Shown in pieces: positions 1-5,071 of a DNA stretch of 5,750 nt. Made by a program: the position numbers and the translations under genes. Position 1 is the first letter of the stretch, and every line of letters begins with the position of its first letter. The notes below the pieces were generated by a model. That model was given only the letters and a program-made list of their open reading frames with translations, searched no databases and had not been told where the DNA came from. The stretch is from an uncultured Clostridia bacterium (GTDB lineage Bacteria > Bacillota > Clostridia > Oscillospirales > Ruminococcaceae), in the NCBI GenBank assembly GCA_945933905.1, contig CAMEQX010000098.1:1-5750 (forward strand), read 5' to 3'.

Positions 1-4
1 GGGG

Positions 5-32
5 TCTGGGGGAAACAAGAGTTTCCCCCAGA
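5..32. repeat. Perfect 12-bp hairpin, GC-rich
   Basis: Bases 5-16 (TCTGGGGGAAAC) pair perfectly with 21-32 around an AAGA loop. No T-run follows on either strand, so it is not an ordinary intrinsic terminator. The 5' side, including the leading GGGG, resembles the start of the next hairpin (GGGGCTTGGGGAAAAC at 38-53), suggesting two diverged copies of one dispersed hairpin repeat. I infer this type of G/C-run repeat to be multicopy but cannot test it here. Confidence 0.6.
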
Positions 33-42
33 GGAAAGGGGC

Positions 43-72
43 TTGGGGAAAACCCTGAGGGGTGTTCCCCAA
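43..72. repeat. 12-bp hairpin with one mismatch
   Basis: Bases 43-50 (TTGGGGAA) pair with 65-72. After an A/G mismatch (51/64), 52-55 pair with 60-63, leaving loop TGAG. It abuts the next palindrome directly. No T-run follows, so it looks like a repeat element or RNA structure rather than a terminator. Its 5' arm resembles that of the hairpin at 5-32. Confidence 0.55.
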
Positions 73-105
73 TCATTTTTGTCGGCTCGAAGCCGACAAA
101 AATGA
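73..105. repeat. Perfect 15-bp palindrome
   Basis: Bases 73-87 (TCATTTTTGTCGGCT) pair without mismatch with 91-105 around the loop CGA. The T-run is in the 5' arm and the A-run in the 3' arm, so read from either strand the hairpin lacks a trailing U-tract. A terminator is therefore unlikely. A protein-binding palindrome or a mobile hairpin repeat is possible. Confidence 0.6.
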
Positions 106-198
106 ACAGCCGCGCAGCAATACCGTACTTGTTGTGAAAAATACCCAAAAACCGACTTTCTCGGACAGAAAAACAGATAAATTGCAACAAAATTTCAA

Positions 199-225
199 AA
201 AAGCCCTTGACAAAAAGGGGCTTTT
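199..225 (+). terminator. Terminator-like hairpin overlapping the rpsL promoter
   Basis: Bases 199-206 (AAAAGCCC) pair with 218-225 (GGGCTTTT), with an A-run before and TTTTGCTTT after (222-230). This has the look of a weak bidirectional intrinsic terminator and could end transcription from an upstream gene. The -35 box TTGACA (207-212) sits in its loop, so the pairing may be partly coincidental. The stem has only four G/C pairs, so efficiency is doubtful. Confidence 0.4.
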
Positions 226-235
226 GCTTTAAAAT
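207..235 (+). promoter_or_regulatory. Sigma-A promoter of the str operon
   Basis: A consensus -35 box TTGACA (207-212) is followed after exactly 17 bases by TAAAAT (230-235), one mismatch from TATAAT. A-rich sequence at about 186-202 could act as an UP element. Expected transcription start is near 242, giving a leader of roughly 70 bases before rpsL. A perfect TATAAT also occurs at 237-242 but would be 24 bases from TTGACA, so the first pairing is preferred. Confidence 0.8.
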
Positions 236-310
236 ATATAATTGTGTGTTAGTATATTTTTCAATCGAGGGAAATAATAACATACAGAATAAAATTATGG
301 AGGTGAAATA

Positions 311-736
311 ATGCCTACGTTCAATCAGCTCGTCCGTAAGGGACGCGAGGTATCCGTTAAGAAGTCGAAGGCTCCCGCTCTTCAGAAGGGTATGAATACC
401 CTTAAGAAAGCGCAGATAGACCAGCACTCCCCGCAGAAGCGCGGCGTTTGCACGGCTGTCAGAACCCAGACTCCGAAAAAGCCTAACTCCGCGATGAGAA
501 AGGTTGCCAGAGTAAAGATTTCCAACGGTTATGAAGTTACAGCGTACATTCCCGGCATCGGACACAAACTGCAGGAGCACTCCGTCGTTCTCATCAGAGG
601 CGGACGTGTAAAGGATCTCCCCGGTGTGCGTTACCACATCATCAGAGGAACACTCGACGCACAGGGTGTGGATAAGAGAATGCAGGGACGCTCAAAGTAT
701 GGTGCGAAGCGTCCGAAGGCAGGAAAGAAAGCGTAA
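311..736 (+). CDS. rpsL: 30S ribosomal protein S12
   Basis: S12 lies at the decoding centre of the small subunit and helps monitor codon-anticodon pairing. The 141-residue protein starts with the family N-terminus [12 protein letters not shown] and contains PQKRGVCT (41-48), PKKPNSA (55-61), [20 protein letters not shown] (84-103) and the basic tail [10 protein letters not shown] (127-136). It is longer than the 124-residue E. coli protein because of a Firmicutes-type stretch at about 26-40, before PQKRG. The lysines matching E. coli Lys43 and Lys88 (Lys56 and Lys101 here) are both present, so these streptomycin-resistance positions are wild type; Asp102 matches the residue that is beta-methylthiolated in E. 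coli. The start is fixed by GGAGGTGA (299-306), seven bases after GGAGG. First gene of the operon. Confidence 0.98.
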   Translation: MPTFNQLVRKGREVSVKKSKAPALQKGMNTLKKAQIDQHSPQKRGVCTAVRTQTPKKPNSAMRKVARVKISNGYEVTAYIPGIGHKLQEHSVVLIRGGRVKDLPGVRYHIIRGTLDAQGVDKRMQGRSKYGAKRPKAGKKA

Positions 737-870
737 TTTCAAGACTGTTAGCTGACAAGAACGACATTATTTCTTATATAAATTAAGGAAAATGACTTCT
801 TGGCGGCGGGAGTGATTGGATTGCTTTCGAGTACCTATGATTTTCATTTTTATGTAAGGAGGGAAGTAAA
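737..870 (+). other. rpsL-rpsG spacer, possible control region
   Basis: This 134-base gap is much longer than the 24-base rpsG-fusA gap. It has no ORF of note and no convincing promoter. AAAATGA (789-795) can pair with TCATTTT (844-850), enclosing a G-rich stretch (801-822) and placing the arm just before the rpsG ribosome binding site. In E. coli, S7 represses translation by binding the rpsL-rpsG junction; whether this spacer does the same is only an inference. Confidence 0.35.
856..864 (+). promoter_or_regulatory. Ribosome binding site setting the GTG start of rpsG
   Basis: AAGGAGGGA lies eight bases (counted from GGAGG) before GTG at 871. This strong site, with the family N-terminus MPRRG directly after, settles the non-ATG start. 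Confidence 0.85.
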
Positions 871-1341
871 GTGCCAAGAAGAGGTAATGTTCCCAAGCGT
901 GAGGTTCTGCCGGATCCGCTTTACGGTTCGGAGTTGGTAAGCAGACTTATCAACAACATTATGCTTGACGGAAAGAAGGGCGTAGCCCAGAAAATCGTTT
1001 ACGGCGCGTTTGAAATCGTAGCCGAGAAAACGGGAAAGGACGCTCTTGAGGCTTTCGAGGAGGCAATGGAAAACATTATGCCTCAGCTCGAGGTTAAGGC
1101 GAGACGCGTCGGCGGTGCAACCTATCAGGTTCCTATGGAGGTTCGCCCCGAGAGAAGAAGAACGCTCGGTCTGCGTTGGATTACAACATACAGCCGCCAG
1201 CGTTCCGAAAAGACCATGAAGGAAAGACTCGCAAACGAGATTTGCGACGCGCTCAATAATCAGGGCGGCGCATGCAAGAAGCGTGACGATACGCACAAGA
1301 TGGCTGAGGCTAACAAGGCGTTCGCTCACTTTAAGTGGTAA
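871..1341 (+). CDS. rpsG: 30S ribosomal protein S7
   Basis: S7 is a primary 16S rRNA-binding protein that nucleates assembly of the 30S head and lies near the E-site tRNA. The 156-residue product matches the usual Firmicutes length. Visible landmarks are the N-terminus [10 protein letters not shown], the helical stretch around residues 20-46 with [12 protein letters not shown], the beta-hairpin region [20 protein letters not shown] (76-95) followed by RRTLGLRWI, and the C-terminal [20 protein letters not shown] (136-155). The start codon is GTG, supported by AAGGAGGGA at 856-864. The gene ends in tandem TAA TAA (1339-1344), and fusA begins only 24 bases later, so the two are surely cotranscribed. 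In E. coli, S7 is also the translational repressor of this operon. Confidence 0.98.
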   Translation: MPRRGNVPKREVLPDPLYGSELVSRLINNIMLDGKKGVAQKIVYGAFEIVAEKTGKDALEAFEEAMENIMPQLEVKARRVGGATYQVPMEVRPERRRTLGLRWITTYSRQRSEKTMKERLANEICDALNNQGGACKKRDDTHKMAEANKAFAHFKW

Positions 1342-1365
1342 TAAACGGTAATTACGGAGGAATAA

Positions 1366-3453
1366 ATGAAAAGAGACGTAACTCTTGAAATGACCCGTAA
1401 TATTGGTATTATGGCTCATATCGACGCGGGAAAAACCACCACAACGGAGCGTATCCTGTTCTATACAGGTATCAACCACAAGATTGGTGAAACCCACGAC
1501 GGTGCTTCCACAATGGACTGGATGGAGCAGGAGAAGGAGAGAGGTATCACCATCACCTCCGCTGCTACCACGGCGTTCTGGAAAGACCATCGTATCAATA
1601 TTATCGACACTCCCGGCCACGTTGACTTCACAGTTGAGGTTCAGCGTTCCCTGAGAGTACTTGACGGCTCCGTTACCGTTTTCTGCGCAAAGGGCGGCGT
1701 AGAGCCGCAGTCTGAAACGGTATGGCGTCAGGCTGACATCTACCACGTTCCCAGCATGGCTTATGTAAATAAGATGGACATTATGGGCGCGAATTTTTAC
1801 AACGTCGTTGATATGATGAAGGACAGACTTAAGTGTAATGCTGTTCCGATTCAGCTCCCCATCGGCGCTGAGGCAGATTTCAAGGGCATTATTGACCTTA
1901 TTGAAATGAAAGCCGACATCTATTACGATGACCTCGGTAAGGATATGCGCGTTGAGGAAATTCCCGCGGATATGGTTGAAAAGGCAAACGAGTACAGAGC
2001 GGCGCTTCTCGAAGCGGTTGCTGAGCTCGACGACGACCTTATGGACCGTTACTTCGAGAGCGAAGGCGCAGATTTCACCACAGAGGAAATCAAAAAGGCA
2101 ATCAGAAAGGGTACTATCGACAACAAGTTCGTACCCGTTTGCTGCGGTACGTCGTACAGAAACAAGGGCGTTCAGAAGCTTCTCGACGCGATTGTTGACT
2201 TTATGCCGTCTCCTCTCGATATCCCGTCTATCAAGGGTACAAACCCCGATACAGGCGAGGAGGAAGAGCGTCATGCAGGCGACGACCAGCCGTTCTCGGC
2301 TCTCGCATTCAAGATTGCAACCGACCCGTTCGTAGGTAAGCTCTGCTTCTTCAGAGTTTACTCGGGTTATGTTGAGGCGGGTACAACCGTTCTCAACTCC
2401 ACCAAGGACAAGAACGAGCGTATGGGACGTATTCTCCAGATGCACTCCAATCACAGACAGGATATCGACGCTTGTCCGTGCGGAGATATCGCGGCGGTTG
2501 TTGGTACAAAGTACACCACCACAGGCGACACGCTTTGTGATGAAAACCACCCGATTATCCTCGAGTCGATGGAGTTCCCCGACCCCGTTATCGACCTTGC
2601 AATCGAGCCCAAGACCAAGGCTGGTCAGGAGAAAATGGCAATCGCCCTCTCCAAGCTTGCTGAAGAAGACCCGACCTTCAAGACCTGGACAAACGCTGAA
2701 ACAGGTCAGACCATTATCGCGGGTATGGGCGAGCTTCACCTTGAGATTATCGTTGACAGACTGCTGCGCGAGTTCAAGGTTGAGGCAAACGTAGGCGCTC
2801 CTCAGGTTGCTTATAAGGAAACCATCACCGGCAACGCCGATGTTGATATGAAGTATAAGCGTCAGTCGGGCGGTTCCGGTCAGTACGGTCACGTTAAAAT
2901 CCGCGTTTCCCCGAACGAAAGCGGCAAGGGCTATGAGTTCATCAACGCTGTTGTCGGCGGTTCTATCCCGAAGGAGTTCATTCCTGCGGTTGACGCCGGT
3001 ATTCAGGGCGCGCTCAATGCGGGTGTTCTTGCGGGCTATCCTGTTGTTGACCTGAAGGTTGAGCTGTACGACGGTTCTTACCACGAGGTTGACTCTTCGG
3101 AAATGGCGTTTAAGATTGCCGGTTCAATGGCTATCAAGGAAGCGCTCAAGCAGGCTCACTCGGTTATTCTCGAGCCGATTATGAAGGTTGTCGTTGTTGT
3201 TCCCGATGACTATATCGGAAACGTTATCGGTGACCTCAACTCCCGCAGAGGTATGATGCAAAATCAGGAAACCAGAACCGGTAACGTTCAGGTAACCGCT
3301 CTCGTTCCGCTGTCGGAGATGTTCGGCTATTCCAACGACCTCCGCTCCAAGACTCAGGGCCGCGGTCAGTACGTTATGGAACCGAACAGCTATGTTGAAG
3401 TTCCGAAGTCTGTTGCCGAGGGCATTATGTCCAAGCGCAAGCAGAATGACTAA
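1366..3453 (+). CDS. fusA: Translation elongation factor G
   Basis: EF-G is the cytosolic GTPase that moves tRNAs and mRNA after peptide bond formation and, with RRF, helps split ribosomes. At 695 residues it has the normal length. The G domain shows the P-loop AHIDAGKT (17-24), switch I RGITI (59-63), DTPGH (81-85, catalytic His85) and NKMD (135-138). The G5 motif is TSY (262-264) where E. coli has SAF. Domain II starts near 310. Domain III includes [14 protein letters not shown] (452-465), domain [12 protein letters not shown] (501-510), and domain V ends with [10 protein letters not shown] and a basic tail. The full match to the canonical factor argues against a tetracycline-resistance (TetM-like) or EF-G2 paralogue. 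CGGAGG (1355-1360) lies five bases before the ATG. A long antisense reading frame exists opposite this gene but is a codon-bias artefact. Confidence 0.98.
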   Translation: MKRDVTLEMTRNIGIMAHIDAGKTTTTERILFYTGINHKIGETHDGASTMDWMEQEKERGITITSAATTAFWKDHRINIIDTPGHVDFTVEVQRSLRVLDGSVTVFCAKGGVEPQSETVWRQADIYHVPSMAYVNKMDIMGANFYNVVDMMKDRLKCNAVPIQLPIGAEADFKGIIDLIEMKADIYYDDLGKDMRVEEIPADMVEKANEYRAALLEAVAELDDDLMDRYFESEGADFTTEEIKKAIRKGTIDNKFVPVCCGTSYRNKGVQKLLDAIVDFMPSPLDIPSIKGTNPDTGEEEERHAGDDQPFSALAFKIATDPFVGKLCFFRVYSGYVEAGTTVLNSTKDKNERMGRILQMHSNHRQDIDACPCGDIAAVVGTKYTTTGDTLCDENHPIILESMEFPDPVIDLAIEPKTKAGQEKMAIALSKLAEEDPTFKTWTNAETGQTIIAGMGELHLEIIVDRLLREFKVEANVGAPQVAYKETITGNADVDMKYKRQSGGSGQYGHVKIRVSPNESGKGYEFINAVVGGSIPKEFIPAVDAGIQGALNAGVLAGYPVVDLKVELYDGSYHEVDSSEMAFKIAGSMAIKEALKQAHSVILEPIMKVVVVVPDDYIGNVIGDLNSRRGMMQNQETRTGNVQVTALVPLSEMFGYSNDLRSKTQGRGQYVMEPNSYVEVPKSVAEGIMSKRKQND

Positions 3454-3461
3454 GTAAAAAA

Positions 3462-3498
3462 TCTGCAAAAATCAAGAAAACCCCTTGATTTTTGCAGA
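3462..3498. other. 15-bp perfect hairpin between fusA and tuf
   Basis: Bases 3462-3476 (TCTGCAAAAATCAAG) pair perfectly with 3484-3498 around a 7-base loop. On the + strand it is preceded by A6 (3456-3461) and followed by A4, so it lacks a U-tract for terminating fusA. On the - strand the hairpin is followed by T6, giving it terminator polarity against antisense transcription. On the + strand it could protect the 3' end of the upstream message or slow polymerase. Its 3' arm contains the -35 box of the tuf promoter. Confidence 0.6.
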
Positions 3499-3513
3499 AA
3501 AATCTGTTACAAT
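3485..3513 (+). promoter_or_regulatory. Sigma-A extended -10 promoter of tuf
   Basis: TTGATT (3485-3490) and TACAAT (3508-3513) are separated by exactly 17 bases, and TG at 3505-3506 gives the extended -10 form TGTTACAAT. Expected start is near 3520. This would let tuf be made in excess over fusA, in line with the high EF-Tu demand of cells. A weaker alternative, TTGCAG (3492-3497) with TACTAT (3516-3521) at 18 bases, overlaps it. Confidence 0.7.
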
Positions 3514-3529
3514 ATTACTATAACATTTT

Positions 3530-3543
3530 TGAGCGAAAGCTCA
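3530..3543 (+). other. 5'-leader stem-loop of the tuf transcript
   Basis: TGAGC (3530-3534) pairs with GCTCA (3539-3543) around a GAAA tetraloop of the stable GNRA class. It would lie about ten bases from the predicted 5' end and eight bases before the AAAGGAGGAA ribosome binding site (3551-3560), leaving that site open. Such 5' stem-loops often stabilise messages; this role is inferred. Confidence 0.45.
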
Positions 3544-3566
3544 CTGATTAAAAGGAGGAAATACCA

Positions 3567-4805
3567 ATGGCTAAGGAAAAGTATAATTCCAGCAAGCCCC
3601 ACGTTAACATCGGTACTATCGGTCACGTTGACCACGGTAAGACCACCACTACCGCTGCTATCACCAAGTGGCTTTCCCTTCAGGGCAAGGCTAAGTTCGA
3701 GGCTTATGATATGATCGATAAGGCTCCCGAGGAGAGAGAGCGCGGTATCACAATTAACACCGCTCACGTTGAGTATGAGACTGACAAGCGTCACTACGCT
3801 CACGTTGACTGCCCCGGCCACGCTGACTATATCAAGAACATGATTACTGGTGCTGCTCAGATGGACGGCGCTATCCTCATCGTTGCGGGTACCGATGGTC
3901 CTATGGCTCAGACCAGAGAGCACATCCTTCTCGCTCGTCAGGTAGGCGTTCCTTCAATCGTTGTTTTCGTAAACAAGTGCGATGACGTTGATGACTGCGA
4001 GTTCGACGCTGCAACAGGCGAGTACAAGAACTCTGAGATGCTCGAGCTCGTTGAGATGGATATTCGCGATGAGCTCTCCAAGAACGGCTTCGACGGCGAT
4101 AACGTTCCTGTTATCTTCGGTTCGGGCTACAAGGCTCTTAACTGCGACAGCACTGATCCTAACGCTCCTGAGTATGCTTGCATCAAGGCGCTTATGGACG
4201 CTGTTGACGAGTATATTCCTACTCCCGACCGCAAGGAAGATATGCCCTTCCTTATGCCTGTCGAGGATACTATGACCATTTCCGGTCGTGGTACTGTTGC
4301 AACCGGCCGTGTTGAGCGTGGTTCTGCAGTTGTAGGCGATACCGTTGAGATTACCGGTCTTACCACCGAGCCCAAGAGCACCGTTGTTACCGGTCTCGAG
4401 ATGTTCCACAAGAGCCTTGATAAGGCTATTGCAGGTTACAACATCGGCGCGCTCCTCCGTGGTATTACCCGTGATGAAATCGAGCGTGGTCAGGTTCTCT
4501 GCAAGCCCGGTTCCATTCACCCTCACACCAAGTTCAGCGGTCAGGTTTACGTTCTTAAGAAGGAAGAGGGCGGCCGTCACACACCGTTCGTTTCCAACTA
4601 TCGTCCGCAGTTCTTCTTCAGAACTACCGCCGTTACCGGCGTAATCACTCTTCCTGCTGACAAGGAAATGTGCATGCCCGGCGATAACGTTATTATGGAC
4701 GTTGAGCTCATCACTCCTATCGCTATCGAGGAAGGTCTCCGTTTCGCTATCCGCGAGGGCGGCCACACTGTTGGTTCCGGCGTTGTTACCAAGATTAACG
4801 AGTGA
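3567..4805 (+). CDS. tuf: Translation elongation factor Tu
   Basis: EF-Tu-GTP carries aminoacyl-tRNA to the ribosomal A site. Landmarks: P-loop GHVDHGKT (19-26), RGITI (60-64), DCPGH (81-85, His85 catalytic), NKCD (136-139), domain II with [13 protein letters not shown] (240-252), domain III with GGRHTPF and [10 protein letters not shown]. At 412 residues it is longer than the usual 394-400, mainly from a 12-residue insertion at about 144-157 just before the helix that contacts EF-Ts. Other departures are SGYK (186-189) for the G5 motif SALK, Asn173 where E. coli has Tyr160, Ala114 for the Pro of GPMPQ, and GHTVGSG near the C-terminus for GRTVGAG. All core GTPase motifs are intact, so it should work. 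GGAGG (3554-3558) lies eight bases before the ATG; it ends in TGA TAA. Whether the genome has a second tuf cannot be seen. Confidence 0.97.
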   Translation: MAKEKYNSSKPHVNIGTIGHVDHGKTTTTAAITKWLSLQGKAKFEAYDMIDKAPEERERGITINTAHVEYETDKRHYAHVDCPGHADYIKNMITGAAQMDGAILIVAGTDGPMAQTREHILLARQVGVPSIVVFVNKCDDVDDCEFDAATGEYKNSEMLELVEMDIRDELSKNGFDGDNVPVIFGSGYKALNCDSTDPNAPEYACIKALMDAVDEYIPTPDRKEDMPFLMPVEDTMTISGRGTVATGRVERGSAVVGDTVEITGLTTEPKSTVVTGLEMFHKSLDKAIAGYNIGALLRGITRDEIERGQVLCKPGSIHPHTKFSGQVYVLKKEEGGRHTPFVSNYRPQFFFRTTAVTGVITLPADKEMCMPGDNVIMDVELITPIAIEEGLRFAIREGGHTVGSGVVTKINE

Positions 4806-4828
4806 TAATTCCTTAATCGCATAAACAA

Positions 4829-4854
4829 GAGCGCTCTCTGAAAAGGGAGCGCTC
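4829..4854 (+). terminator. Terminator hairpin A after tuf, apparently split from its T-run
   Basis: Bases 4829-4838 pair with 4845-4854 (10 bp including one G-U) around loop TGAAAA. No T-run follows directly; an inverted-repeat element begins at 4854 and TTTT appears only at 4959-4962, right after it. Hairpin B at 4981 has the same stem and loop with its T-run intact. I infer that A was the original tuf terminator, interrupted by the element. Confidence 0.6.
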
Positions 4855-4958
4855 AGTCTGTCGATAAAGCCCCATCTGCGTTGTCAGCGACTTAACGGCA
4901 GGCACAAAGCCTAGCCGTTAAGTCGCTTCCTAGCATCTGGAACTTTCTCGCCAGACTG
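4854..4958. mobile_element. 105-base inverted-repeat element (MITE-like), inserted in a terminator
   Basis: The ends are perfect 7-bp inverted repeats, CAGTCTG (4854-4860) and CAGACTG (4952-4958). The repeat continues inward imperfectly: the first 20 bases of each end, read inward, agree at 16 positions (CAGTCTGTCGATAAAGCCCC against CAGTCTGGCGAGAAAGTTCC). The core is a perfect 14-bp stem, 4886-4899 with 4914-4927, extended by AGGC/GCCT (4900-4903/4909-4912) with one bulged A and loop ACAAA. There is no room for a transposase, so any movement would be in trans. No target duplication longer than one T is visible. It resembles dispersed clostridial repeats I have a vague memory of, but I cannot name a family. 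A structured RNA in the tuf 3' end is the main alternative. Confidence 0.55.
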
Positions 4959-4980
4959 TTTTAAGTAAAATTTTCTATTC

Positions 4981-5012
4981 AGCGCTTTCTGAAAAGGGAG
5001 CGCTTTTTGTTT
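4981..5012 (+). terminator. Intrinsic terminator B
   Basis: Bases 4981-4989 pair with 4996-5004 (9 bp with two G-U pairs) around loop TGAAAA, followed directly by TTTTTGTTT (5004-5012). This is a standard Rho-independent terminator and should stop str operon and tuf transcripts before spoIIP. It matches hairpin A (4830-4853) at 23 of 24 positions. Confidence 0.85.
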
Positions 5013-5024
5013 GGACAAGTCGGC

Positions 5025-5051
5025 ATAACGCGATTTTTTCCCGCATAGAAT
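5025..5051 (+). promoter_or_regulatory. Sigma-E-like sporulation promoter for spoIIP
   Basis: CATAGAAT (5044-5051) differs by one base from the B. subtilis sigma-E -10 consensus CATACAMT, and ATA (5025-5027) lies 16 bases upstream, fitting the ATA-N16-18-CATAnnnT pattern. No good sigma-A pair is present; TAGAAT (5046-5051) has no -35. The predicted start near 5058 leaves a short leader of about 14 bases with the ribosome binding site almost at the 5' end. That closeness and the small motif size keep confidence moderate. Confidence 0.45.
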
Positions 5052-5071
5052 TTCAAAAAGAGGTGAAATCT

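Larger units (their letters stand above)
1..310. other. Gene-free region upstream of the str operon
   Basis: I see no coding sequence here. Bases 5-105 are three consecutive hairpins. Bases 106-198 are A-rich with only weak pairing, such as a 4-bp stem at 152-155/161-164. Bases 199-242 carry a terminator-like hairpin and the operon promoter, and about 243-310 is the rpsL leader. Many Firmicutes have rpoB-rpoC (sometimes followed by an L7Ae-like gene) just upstream of rpsL; no 3' end of such a gene is visible, so any upstream gene ends before this window. The leader shows no recognisable riboswitch. Confidence 0.7.

Noticed and set aside
1..62. Possible G-quadruplex from the GGGG runs
   Set aside because: The runs at 38-41, 45-48 and 59-62 have one fairly long loop, and the next run (8-12) is 25 bases away. 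The same bases form far better hairpins.
800..841. Promoter before rpsG (TTGGAT 816-821, TATGAT 836-841)
   Set aside because: The spacing is 14 bases, too short, and no alternative -35 is at a usable distance.
850..3084. A 744-codon open frame on the - strand opposite rpsG and fusA
   Set aside because: It is codon-aligned with both genes, so its stops would need TTA, CTA or TCA in the sense frame, codons these highly biased genes avoid. It ends its run near TCA at 3124-3126. The product resembles no known protein and it lacks a convincing ribosome binding site.
1366..3453. Ribosomal protection protein (TetM-like) instead of EF-G
   Set aside because: The N-terminus, operon position, DTPGH and domain III-V motifs are those of canonical EF-G.
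3954..4766. A 270-codon - strand frame opposite tuf, and similar ones at 3124-3468 and 3507-3923
   Set aside because: Same codon-bias effect; all lie over unambiguous coding sequence or its edges and show no family features.
4830..5004. CRISPR-like repeat-spacer pair
   Set aside because: Only two copies, each a self-complementary terminator-type hairpin, and the spacer between them is a 105-base inverted-repeat element.
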